The position numbers and the translations under genes are program-made. DNA of 12,418 nucleotides from NCBI GenBank assembly GCA_035295665.1, contig DATGIQ010000091.1, positions 1 through 12,418 on the forward strand, given 5' to 3'. Origin of the DNA: DATGIQ01 sp035295665 (GTDB lineage: Bacteria; Planctomycetota; Planctomycetia; Gemmatales; Gemmataceae). The number at the start of each line of letters is the position of its first letter. Within the stretch, counting starts at the first letter, position 1. Shown piece by piece: positions 1-7,270 of this stretch. Under the pieces are notes generated by a model. It saw nothing but the letters and a program-made list of their open reading frames with translations, was not told the DNA's origin and searched no databases.

Positions 1-1
1 C

Positions 2-205
2 TCTCCAGACGGAAACCTGCTCGCCTCAGCCAGTCATGATGAGACGATCCGACTGTGGGATCCCGCTTCGGGGCATGAGGTGCAAACACTTCGCGGCCAC
101 ACCGGCACCATCACGTGCCTGGCCTTCGCACCGGACGGTCAATGGATCGCTTCGGGTGGCCATGACAAAACGGTCCGGCTGTGGCGACGAACCGCGACCC
201 AGTAG
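2..205 (+). CDS. C-terminal fragment of a WD40-repeat protein (5' end outside window)
   Basis: The frame is open from the left edge to a TAG stop at 203-205 and gives 67 residues. Two WD40 blade ends are visible. The first has SPDGNLLASASHDETIRLWD, followed by a GH dipeptide that opens the next blade. The second has APDGQWIASGGHDKTVRLW. Both show the family pattern of a PDG turn, an [AS]SxxHD stretch and a closing xxRLW. The protein ends eight residues after the last blade, so this is the true C-terminus of a beta-propeller. WD40 propellers are protein-interaction scaffolds; in planctomycetes they are often fused to Ser/Thr kinases or sigma-factor-like domains, but nothing upstream is visible here. 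No start codon is needed because the gene is cut by the window edge. The next gene begins 163 bases downstream on the same strand, with no clear terminator between them. Confidence 0.9.
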   Translation, partial: SPDGNLLASASHDETIRLWDPASGHEVQTLRGHTGTITCLAFAPDGQWIASGGHDKTVRLWRRTATQ

Positions 206-368
206 GGAGCACGCCCCCGTTCCCAGCTATTCTCATCGAACCTTAATCGCCGGCCTGTTACGCTGCCGTGCCGGACCGATCGAGGCGGTGCCGCGCTGAC
301 TTACCAAAAAGGTTGGCGTGGACGGACACCGCCTTGAACCGCGGATCGAGCCCCTTGGAGTCTCCTCG
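206..368 (+). other. Intergenic region upstream of the GT39 gene
   Basis: It holds the ribosome site described above and an in-frame GTG at 318. I see no convincing -35/-10 pair and only a weak 5-base stem (CCGGC 250-254 with GCCGG 270-274), so neither a promoter nor a terminator is assigned. Confidence 0.4.
357..360 (+). promoter_or_regulatory. Ribosome binding site of the GT39 gene
   Basis: GGAG followed by an 8-base spacer before the ATG at 369. It decides the start in favour of ATG 369 over the upstream in-frame GTG at 318. Confidence 0.6.
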
Positions 369-3335
369 ATGGTCCTGAAGGACAAGTTCGCCATTGCAGG
401 CCAATCCGCGTCTGAAGTGGCGGAAGTGGCTACGACCACGTCTTCGGCACCGAGTCCCAACGGCGCATCTCATGCAGGCGGTGCTTCCTCGGTATCGTGG
501 GTGCCGACCCGTCCGTGGCGGCACTGGTATGTCATCACGGAATGGACCTGCCTCGCTTTGGTGTTAGGTCTCGCCGGTTGGTTTCGCCTGTGGAATCTGC
601 AACAAAACCGCTGGGGCACGACCTATTATTCTGCTGCCGTCCGCAGTGCCCTCGATAGCTGGCAAAACTTTTTTTACATCTCCTTTGACCCGGGCGGATT
701 CGTTTCCGTGGACAAGCCGCCCGTGGCCTTATGGGTCCAGGTGCTGAGTGCCAAGCTTTTTGGCTTCAGCCAGCTCAGTGTGCTCATGCCCCAGGCAGTC
801 ATGGGGATTCTCTCCGTGCTCATCCTTTGGCACCTGGTACGGCGCCAATTCGGAACTTTGGCGGCTCTCCTGGCGGCTTTGGCCCTGGCCGTGACGCCCA
901 TCAGCGTGGCCGTGGATCGCACCAACAATACCGATGCCTGCCTGGCGTTCGTGTTGCTGTTGTCGGGCTGGGCCCTTATTCACGCAGCCGAGAAAGGGAG
1001 CCTATGGCTGTTGTTGCTTTCCATGCTCCTGGTCGGCATCGGCTTCAACACCAAAATGTTGGCCGCATTCGTGGTCTTGCCGACCTATTATCTGGTCTAT
1101 CTCCTGGGAGCGCCCGTGACGTGGCGGAGCCGGTTGGGCGACCTCGCGCTGGCGACGTTTGTGGTGTTCGCCGTGTCGCTTTCCTGGGCGATTGCCTATG
1201 ACCTCACCCCCGAGGAGAATCGACCCTTTGTCGATAGCACGCAGAACAACTCGATGCTGACCCTAATCGTGCAGCACAACGGTCTCGAACGGTTCGTCCG
1301 GCGGGGGCGCGGCCGGGGAGCTCCGCGCCCGGCTCGGGGACCGTCCCAGCAGCCCTTCGGGCCCGCCTCCCAGCAGACCGTGGGTGGCCCGAACAGCGCA
1401 CTTCAACCAAGCCAACCAGACGGGCGAGGGCCGGGACGCGGAAGAGGCGGCTTCGCCCGGGCCCAGGGCCAAGCTCCCGGAGGCCGCGGTGCCTTTGGGG
1501 GAGGTGCGCCGGGAAGCGGCCCCCCAGGGCCGGGCGCCACACCGTTTGGCCCTGGCGTTCCCGGAGGCCGCGGCGGTCCGGGTGGCCGGGGTGGCGTCGG
1601 TTGGGGCGGCGGGGCTCCGGTCGGACCGTGGCGACTTGCTTCTCCCCATCTGGCGGGCCAGCTCATGTGGTTTTTCCCGCTGGTTTTCGTCGGGTTCTTC
1701 GCTGCGGTGGCACAAGCGCGGTGGACCTGGACGCTCGGACCCGCGCACCAGATGCTGCTATTGTGGGCCGGCTGGCTGGCGACGTATGCCGTTGTGTATA
1801 GCTTCGCCGGCGGCATCTTCCACGACTACTATGTCAGCACCATGGCCGCACCGATGGCGGCTTTGACCGGCATTGGGTGTGCGGCTCTGTGGAACTTGTT
1901 TCAGCGGTCGGGTTGGCGATCGTTCCTCTTGCCAGTGGCCTTCTTCTTGACGGCGGCATGGCAGGTCCTGATCTGGCTCAATTATCCCGAATTCTCCCGA
2001 TGGACAGTGCCGATGCTGCTCATCGTGGCCACGGTCGCGGGCATTGGGTTGCTGGCCCTGCGCGGGAGCGGGGCAGGAGTGGTGATTGCTCTGGGCATAT
2101 TGGTTTGCGTCGGTTGGCTTTGGTCGCGGGGGCCGGAGGCACCAGATATCCTGGCAGTGGCTGCCGGAGAGCTGGACAAGGCCCGCACTGGCCTCCGGGA
2201 CATGGCGGGATTGGAAGTGTTTCGCAAGCTCTACACGAAGCTAAGCCCGGAGATGACCACGCTTGTGCCGGACTTACGACGGCAGGCGCCCTTGGTCAGT
2301 CCTCCGCTGCTTTGGGGTTGCGGGATTGCCGCCGGCAGTTTGCTCCTCCTGTTTATGGTGGCGAAGTGGCGGCCGATTGTGGCCAAAGCCGCGTCCCTTG
2401 CGGCGGCCATTGCTTTGCTGGCCCTGTTTGTCGGTCCCGGCGTATGGGCACTGACTCCCGTGTTGGGAACGACATCCATGCTCCCCGCGGCCGATCCGAC
2501 CACGTTCGCCCGTGTCCTCCGCGAACGGGAACAACGTGCACGCGAGGTGGGCCGTGTCGCCACGCTGATCTTGTTGACGACGAGCAGTACGGCTGCCCCC
2601 GATTTGTCCGGAGCTGCACACGTGGTGGCCAGTGATTTCGCCTTGTTGATACGCGGCCAGCGACCGCTTCCCATTCGTGCGGGAGGCGGCCGTGGACCTG
2701 GAATGCCTCCCCCCGAGGATGAGCGATCCCGACAGAATCGGGAGAAGATGGTCCACTTCCTGAAGGCCAACCACCAAGGCGAGCGCTGGATGTTAGCGGT
2801 ATCGAGCCACCGGGAGGCCAGTCCCTACATCATCGAAGACGGACTCCCCGTGATGGCTATCGGGGGCTTCGGCACCGGTTCGGCCACGCTCGGAACGGAG
2901 ACGGACGAAATCAAGGCCCGCCTCGCCAAATTGGTCGAAGACGGGCAGGTCCGCTTTTTCCAGATAGGCGGCGGCCCCGGAGGTCCCGGGGGCGGCCTGG
3001 GACGGCCAGGCCGAGGAGGAGGGCGACCAGGCGGTTTGAGGCTAAATGGTTCGGCTGGCGGAGTCCCCGTACCGCCAGTCCTGGGCGCGGCCCGCGCCGG
3101 GAATGGACCACCGCCTGGAGCTGGCCTAGCGGGGAACGCCGTCGTCGGCCAGTGGATCCGGGAGCAGCTCGAAAAAGGAAAAGCGAAGCGCGTCGATCGG
3201 AAATTGTATGCAGCCGATTCGGCCGGCGTCGCCGGCGTCAGAGGGCGGGGACCGGGACGCGGCGCTGGACCCATGGGCGGGAGCGACCTGTATGATCTCC
3301 GCCCGGAGTTGGGCTTACGGGAAGTGAGTCCTTGA
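369..3335 (+). CDS. GT39-family (YkcA/YkcB-type) membrane glycosyltransferase with Gly-rich insertions
   Basis: A 988-residue polytopic membrane protein, predicted to transfer a sugar from a polyprenyl-phosphate donor to an acceptor outside the cytoplasmic membrane. After a soluble N-terminus of about 55 residues, the first membrane helix (about 60-77) leads into the conserved loop FDPGGFVSVDKPP (106-118). NNTDA (186-190), FNTKMLAAFVVLP (226-238) and FHDYYVS (484-490) also match the GT39 subfamily of Bacillus YkcB and actinobacterial homologues. The C-terminal soluble domain has PVMAIGGF (about 827-834) and RFFQIGG (862-868), and near the end LYDL, again as in that subfamily. Gly/Pro/Arg-rich stretches lie at 311-418, about 867-895 and before LYDL. 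The ATG at 369 is preferred because GGAG at 357-360 sits 8 bases before it; a GTG at 318 would add 17 residues without a good ribosome site. Donor and acceptor are unknown. The class is secure and the exact substrate is not. Confidence 0.88.
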   Translation: MVLKDKFAIAGQSASEVAEVATTTSSAPSPNGASHAGGASSVSWVPTRPWRHWYVITEWTCLALVLGLAGWFRLWNLQQNRWGTTYYSAAVRSALDSWQNFFYISFDPGGFVSVDKPPVALWVQVLSAKLFGFSQLSVLMPQAVMGILSVLILWHLVRRQFGTLAALLAALALAVTPISVAVDRTNNTDACLAFVLLLSGWALIHAAEKGSLWLLLLSMLLVGIGFNTKMLAAFVVLPTYYLVYLLGAPVTWRSRLGDLALATFVVFAVSLSWAIAYDLTPEENRPFVDSTQNNSMLTLIVQHNGLERFVRRGRGRGAPRPARGPSQQPFGPASQQTVGGPNSALQPSQPDGRGPGRGRGGFARAQGQAPGGRGAFGGGAPGSGPPGPGATPFGPGVPGGRGGPGGRGGVGWGGGAPVGPWRLASPHLAGQLMWFFPLVFVGFFAAVAQARWTWTLGPAHQMLLLWAGWLATYAVVYSFAGGIFHDYYVSTMAAPMAALTGIGCAALWNLFQRSGWRSFLLPVAFFLTAAWQVLIWLNYPEFSRWTVPMLLIVATVAGIGLLALRGSGAGVVIALGILVCVGWLWSRGPEAPDILAVAAGELDKARTGLRDMAGLEVFRKLYTKLSPEMTTLVPDLRRQAPLVSPPLLWGCGIAAGSLLLLFMVAKWRPIVAKAASLAAAIALLALFVGPGVWALTPVLGTTSMLPAADPTTFARVLREREQRAREVGRVATLILLTTSSTAAPDLSGAAHVVASDFALLIRGQRPLPIRAGGGRGPGMPPPEDERSRQNREKMVHFLKANHQGERWMLAVSSHREASPYIIEDGLPVMAIGGFGTGSATLGTETDEIKARLAKLVEDGQVRFFQIGGGPGGPGGGLGRPGRGGGRPGGLRLNGSAGGVPVPPVLGAARAGNGPPPGAGLAGNAVVGQWIREQLEKGKAKRVDRKLYAADSAGVAGVRGRGPGRGAGPMGGSDLYDLRPELGLREVSP
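1475..1573 (+). repeat. In-frame 15-base direct repeat within the glycine-rich insertion of the GT39 gene
   Basis: The sequence TCCCGGAGGCCGCGG occurs at 1475-1489 and again at 1559-1573. The copies are 84 bases apart, exactly 28 codons, so both encode the same PGGRG peptide. The whole segment 1300-1620 is low-complexity, rich in GGC, GGG and CGG codons. Slippage or unequal recombination is the likely source, and the length may vary between strains. Confidence 0.8.
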
Positions 3336-3356
3336 AGGGAACGAGAACCGACCGTA

Positions 3357-3420
3357 CAGCCTACCAGCCTGATACGCCTGCTGGCCCGGTCCTTCGCTAG
3401 AGCGTCAGGCTGGTAGACTG
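3357..3420. terminator. Long inverted repeat between convergent genes; candidate bidirectional terminator
   Basis: The arms CTACCAGCCTGA (3361-3372) and TCAGGCTGGTAG (3405-3416) are perfect reverse complements over 12 bases. The stem can grow inward by 3 pairs (ACGC/GCGT) if two bases of the left arm bulge out, and outward by CAG/CTG after one mismatch. It starts 21 bases after the stop of the GT39 gene and lies between two converging genes, which suits a two-way terminator. There is no U-tract directly after either arm, so it is not a textbook intrinsic terminator. It could instead be a dispersed palindromic element. Confidence 0.45.
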
Positions 3421-3443
3421 CCGAATAACCCACGTAGACATCG

Positions 3444-3477
3444 CGTTGCCAAATCGAGTTTGGAAGCGACGGCAACG
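3444..3477 (-). terminator. Candidate hairpin just downstream of the dehydrogenase/cytochrome gene
   Basis: CGTTGCC (3444-3450) pairs with GGCAACG (3471-3477), and an inner CCAAA/TTTGG pair (3449-3453 and 3459-3463) offers an alternative fold. It begins 3 bases past the minus-strand stop codon. No U-run follows, so termination by this hairpin is only a suggestion. Confidence 0.25.
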
Positions 3478-3479
3478 TG

Positions 3480-6400
3480 TCACTTGGTCGCCTTCGTCGC
3501 CTCCTTGAGCGTCAACAGGTATTCCACGACATCGGCAATTCCCTGCACCGTCAGCGCCTTGTGCAGGTCGGCCGGCATCAGCGAGACCGGCGACTGCCGA
3601 AGTGTTTCGATCTCGGAGCGCTTGAACGTCCGCACAATGGCGTCGGCTCCCTTGAGCGTTACCTCCTCGGGCGTCTGGCTCACCAGGATGCCCGTCATGA
3701 CCGTGCCGTTCTTCGCTTCCAGGAGATACGATTCGTAATTGTGGCTGATGCCGGCGCTCGGGAACAGGATCGCTTCCACCATCGCTTCCCGAGCCAGCTT
3801 CTTGCCAATCTCCGATAGATCAGGACCGACCTCCTTGCCTACACCGTTCACCATATGGCAATTGGCACAAGTGCCGGCAGTGACGAAAAGCTCTTTGCCT
3901 CGAACCGCATCACCCCGAAGCTTGACCAGGTCGCTGATTGCCGGCAAGGGCTCGTCGTTCTTGGCCGGTGCTAGTGCGAACAACTTGGCCGCCTGCTCGC
4001 GCACATCAGCAAAATTCGCGGTCTGCAAGGCGAAGCCAGCGACCGCTTTGAGATCCTCAGACAGCTGCTTTTCCTCAGCCAACGTCAGAATCGCGTGGGC
4101 ACCGGGTTGTGTCCGGGCCAGGGACCGGACGGCCTGGCGGCGCAGCTCCGCCGGCTGTTGGTTATCCTTCACAATCCCCACGAGCAAGCTCACACTCCGG
4201 GCATCGGCGGCGGTGCCGAGCACCTTTGCCGTGTTCACGGCGACGGCGACATCCTTGTCGTGCAGTCCCCTGTCAATCAGTGCGATCTGTTTCTTGGCGA
4301 GCAGGGCGAGAATCGCGTTGACGCCCAATTGAGCTTCCGCGTTTTTTTGCGCAAGTGCGACCAACTCGGGATAGCGCGGGGCAAGACCGAGCTTATCCAC
4401 CAAATCCACAAACTGCATCGTTCCGCGAACGTGGTCCAGCAAGCGATCCACGGCCGCGGCGTAACGTGCGTTGCTGGCCAGATCCGCCTTGCTCAGTCGA
4501 CTGGCCGACTCCGCAATGATCAATTGCTGGCGGGACGGGTCCTTCTCCTCCAAAGCGACGAGCCGCAACAACGCGTCTTCGTTGCTCTCCGCCTTCTGGA
4601 AATCAAAGGCACGGAAAAAGCGCGGCAATTCGGTGCTTGCCAAGGATCGGTCGGAGATGATCCGCGCAAGGTAATCAGAGGTCTTCGCAGAGCGGGAACG
4701 CCACACGATATCACGCCCCATGGGCGTATTCCACTTCTGGCCCACGAGCTTCAACCAGGCATCGAAGCAAGCATCCCAGTGCAAGTCCGCACCGATGCCG
4801 AGCGCCTCGAGATACCAGCGGTCTTTGCCATCGTGTTGGTTGGCGAGCTCGGCCCACAGCTCGGCGGCGCGCGGCGAAGCGAGGAAGCGTAGAGCAATGG
4901 CAGCATCGCGGCGAACCTGCGGCGACGGATCCCGTACCACGTTCTCGATCACAGATCCTAAATCGAGCCCCACCTGCCGGGCGAGCCGAATCCCGGTGAT
5001 GCGAATGTCAGGGTCCCGATCCTTCAGGGCAAGGTTCACGTAGTGCTGCCCTTTGCCGTCCATCTTGCCCAAGAGCCAAAGGGCACGAGCGCGGATGCGC
5101 GGATTCTCCGATTCCCACAGCGTGAGCAAGGCAGGCTCAGCCTTGGCTTGCATGTCGTGCAGGGCTGTCCAGGCCAGGTAGCGGACCGCCAAATTCGGAT
5201 TCTTGAGTGCCTCGGATGCGCCCTGAGCAGTGTGGAAGTCGAACGTTGGCGTCCGATATTTGTTACCGGGCGGCGCCACACGGAAAATTCGGCCCCGATC
5301 GCTGTCGCGCTGCTGATGGCCGCCCACGCCCGGATCGTACCAGTCGACCACGAACAGAGATCCGTCCGGAGCGACGCAAACATCCACCGGCCGGAACCAA
5401 TTGTTCTTCTTCTGGCCATCCAGAATGTTAACGATGTCCGCTTTGTAACCGGCCCCGTCGTTGGTCACGGGGTAAGCGCGGACGACACTGGGACCCGCAT
5501 CGCAGTGGATGACTTGATTGCGGAAGATAGGCGGCAGCAGGTCGCTTTCGTATACGCAGATCCCACAGGGCGAGCCAGCCCCAGTTTGAAGAAGATTGGG
5601 CACGACGCCGGGGTCATTCTGGTGCCAATGCCGGCGTGGGATCTCCGTTTCGCGATTGGTGCGCCGAGCCTGCCAGGAAGCACCGGTCATCTCATCACGG
5701 TAGCCGTAGTTACCGAACTCCATCACATAGTTGATGCGGACGCCGCGGTTGCCGTCGTCGTCATTATCCGATTGCCAGATCGTGCCAAACGAGTCCACCG
5801 TTTCTTCGTAGTTGTTGCGAAAATTATGGGCCAGCACCTCGAAAGCGGAGCCGTCCAGGTTGCAGCGGAACACCATGCCGCCAAAGTACGGTTTGCCGTT
5901 ATCCACGACCTTGTTGCCCGCGCGATCCACGACCGGCTTCCCGTCCTTATCGTGGACGGCCTTCCCCTCATTACCGAAGTTCCAGTACAGCTTGCCGTCG
6001 GGTCCGAAGAAAAACGCATGGGCAGTGTGGTCGTGCTGGGTCCGGCCGGTTTTCGTGAACAGAACCTCCTTCTTGAGGATTTGGTCGGTCTGTTCATCAA
6101 AGGTAAAGACAAAGACGTTGGGCGAAGCGCTGACAATTGCCTTGTTGCCGAGCACACAAATGCCCATGGCCGAATCGATGTCGCGGCCTTGGTAGAAGAC
6201 CTTCACCTTGTCGGCTTTGCCGTCGCCATCGGTGTCTTCCAAAATCAAAATGCGGTCCCCTTGCGGGCGCTTGCCATTGTTGCCGCGGTAGTTCACGACA
6301 TCGCAGATCCAAATGCGGCCGCGATGGTCGATATCGAGGTTCGTTGGATTGGTGATGTTCGGCTCGGAGGCAAACAGCGTCGCCTGGAGACCGGGGTGAA

Positions 6401-7106
6401 CTTCGAGGTTGGCCACGGCATTGGCGGGATCATGGATCGCCGGATCGAGGACGGCCGGTGCTCGGCGGCGTTGCGCACCGCCCAACGCTCCGAAGCCAAG
6501 GTCGCCACGGAACGGCTCGCCTTGTAGTTCCTTCCACTTGGCCTGCTGCGCGGCCGTCAGAAGTTGCAAGATCTTGGTCTCGGTTGCTTTTCGTGCGTCT
6601 TCCATTTTCTTGCGTTGGCTGTCGTCCGGGAAGCCGCCGCCGAACTGTCTCCGAGGTGCCGCGCCATTGGCCTCGGTCAATTTCCGAATCTCGGCCTGCT
6701 GTGCGCTGGTAAGGCCGAGCGCCCGGACCACTTCTGGGCTGACCAATGCCTGTATCCCTTGCCGCTGGTAGGTGATCTGCTGGAGTCGTTTGCCCTGTTC
6801 GGGCTTCAGGACGGCCTGGATCGCTGCTTCCGTTTCCTGGTTCAATTCCTGGGTCATCTTGGTGCGCTCCGGCTCCTCCAGCCCGAAGAGATCGCGCATC
6901 TTATCGCGCATATTGTCGGACAGTTCTTCCACCTTTTTGATCTGGTCGCTAGTGAGCTTCAATTCCTTCTGGATCGACTCTTGCCGGAGCAGCATCGCGG
7001 AGTTGCCACCTCTTCCAAAGGGTCCACCGAAAGGAGGCTGGCCGAGACAGGCCGTCGCTACCAAGGCCAACACAAAGACGAGGGCAGCCAAACGCACGAT
7101 TCGCAT
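3480..7106 (-). CDS. Exported PVC-type dehydrogenase: LTxxQ N-terminus, beta-propeller, HEAT-like repeats and cytochrome c domain
   Basis: A 1208-residue protein. Residues 1-22 form a signal peptide; a Cys at 20 makes a weak lipobox possible. Residues 40-200 are helical and carry three Spy/CpxP-like LTxxQ motifs: LTSDQ 51-55, LTSAQ 132-136 and LTAAQ 183-187. From about 230 to 615 lies the PVC membrane-bound dehydrogenase propeller (GSDH-like), with a calcium-type DTDGDGKAD loop at 291-299. HEAT-like helical repeats follow, about 640-1010. The last 150 residues are the planctomycete cytochrome domain: CANCH at 1080-1084 binds heme c, and Met1177 in SLMPADL is a candidate distal ligand. The protein probably oxidises a sugar-like or alcohol substrate in the periplasm and passes electrons to its heme; the substrate is unknown. 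ATG 7106 is chosen over an upstream frame extension because it starts the signal peptide and has GGAG 7 bases before it. Confidence 0.88.
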   Translation of the reverse strand: MRIVRLAALVFVLALVATACLGQPPFGGPFGRGGNSAMLLRQESIQKELKLTSDQIKKVEELSDNMRDKMRDLFGLEEPERTKMTQELNQETEAAIQAVLKPEQGKRLQQITYQRQGIQALVSPEVVRALGLTSAQQAEIRKLTEANGAAPRRQFGGGFPDDSQRKKMEDARKATETKILQLLTAAQQAKWKELQGEPFRGDLGFGALGGAQRRRAPAVLDPAIHDPANAVANLEVHPGLQATLFASEPNITNPTNLDIDHRGRIWICDVVNYRGNNGKRPQGDRILILEDTDGDGKADKVKVFYQGRDIDSAMGICVLGNKAIVSASPNVFVFTFDEQTDQILKKEVLFTKTGRTQHDHTAHAFFFGPDGKLYWNFGNEGKAVHDKDGKPVVDRAGNKVVDNGKPYFGGMVFRCNLDGSAFEVLAHNFRNNYEETVDSFGTIWQSDNDDDGNRGVRINYVMEFGNYGYRDEMTGASWQARRTNRETEIPRRHWHQNDPGVVPNLLQTGAGSPCGICVYESDLLPPIFRNQVIHCDAGPSVVRAYPVTNDGAGYKADIVNILDGQKKNNWFRPVDVCVAPDGSLFVVDWYDPGVGGHQQRDSDRGRIFRVAPPGNKYRTPTFDFHTAQGASEALKNPNLAVRYLAWTALHDMQAKAEPALLTLWESENPRIRARALWLLGKMDGKGQHYVNLALKDRDPDIRITGIRLARQVGLDLGSVIENVVRDPSPQVRRDAAIALRFLASPRAAELWAELANQHDGKDRWYLEALGIGADLHWDACFDAWLKLVGQKWNTPMGRDIVWRSRSAKTSDYLARIISDRSLASTELPRFFRAFDFQKAESNEDALLRLVALEEKDPSRQQLIIAESASRLSKADLASNARYAAAVDRLLDHVRGTMQFVDLVDKLGLAPRYPELVALAQKNAEAQLGVNAILALLAKKQIALIDRGLHDKDVAVAVNTAKVLGTAADARSVSLLVGIVKDNQQPAELRRQAVRSLARTQPGAHAILTLAEEKQLSEDLKAVAGFALQTANFADVREQAAKLFALAPAKNDEPLPAISDLVKLRGDAVRGKELFVTAGTCANCHMVNGVGKEVGPDLSEIGKKLAREAMVEAILFPSAGISHNYESYLLEAKNGTVMTGILVSQTPEEVTLKGADAIVRTFKRSEIETLRQSPVSLMPADLHKALTVQGIADVVEYLLTLKEATKATK

Positions 7107-7113
7107 GTCCAAT

Positions 7114-7117
7114 CTCC
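7114..7117 (-). promoter_or_regulatory. Ribosome binding site of the PVC dehydrogenase gene
   Basis: On the minus strand GGAG is followed by 7 bases (ATTGGAC) and then the ATG whose first base is 7106. This supports the start that begins with the signal peptide and excludes the 48-residue upstream extension. Confidence 0.6.
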
Positions 7118-7145
7118 AGCAGATGAGGGTTGAGGCTTCCCCTCT

Positions 7146-7174
7146 TTTATGCCAGCGCCTCGCGGGGAAAACAA
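7146..7174 (-). promoter_or_regulatory. Candidate promoter for the PVC dehydrogenase gene
   Basis: Minus strand: TTGTTT (7174-7169) and CATAAA (7151-7146) separated by 17 bases, resembling sigma-70 -35 and -10 boxes with partial match. Transcription would start near 7139, leaving a leader of about 33 bases that holds the ribosome site. It lies in the 164-base gap after rtcB, so the dehydrogenase may be expressed separately from archease-rtcB. Confidence 0.35.
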
Positions 7175-7270
7175 CCCCCTCCGCTGGAATTGAGGAAAGT
7201 GAGTCTGCGCCGCAAAATGTGAGGCGCAAATCGCTCTTGCCGGCTCTCAAGATTGGTTCCCAGGAAGTTG

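Noticed and set aside
36..299. 87-codon ORF at the left end of the plus strand
   Set aside because: It runs in another frame over the clear WD40 coding sequence and has no family features.
318..368. GTG start giving 17 more residues to the glycosyltransferase
   Set aside because: No ribosome site precedes it, while ATG 369 has GGAG at a good distance.
5043..6527. A 494-codon open frame on the plus strand opposite the PVC dehydrogenase gene
   Set aside because: It is fully antisense to a gene with clear domains. Long antisense frames arise readily in GC-rich DNA, and the translation shows no recognisable domain.
7206..7228. Hairpin TGCGCC/GGCGCA after rtcB as a terminator
   Set aside because: Only 6 base pairs with an 11-base loop and no U-tract; common by chance at this GC content.
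7107..7250. Upstream extension of the dehydrogenase by 48 residues
   Set aside because: It would bury the signal peptide inside the protein and lacks a supporting ribosome site.
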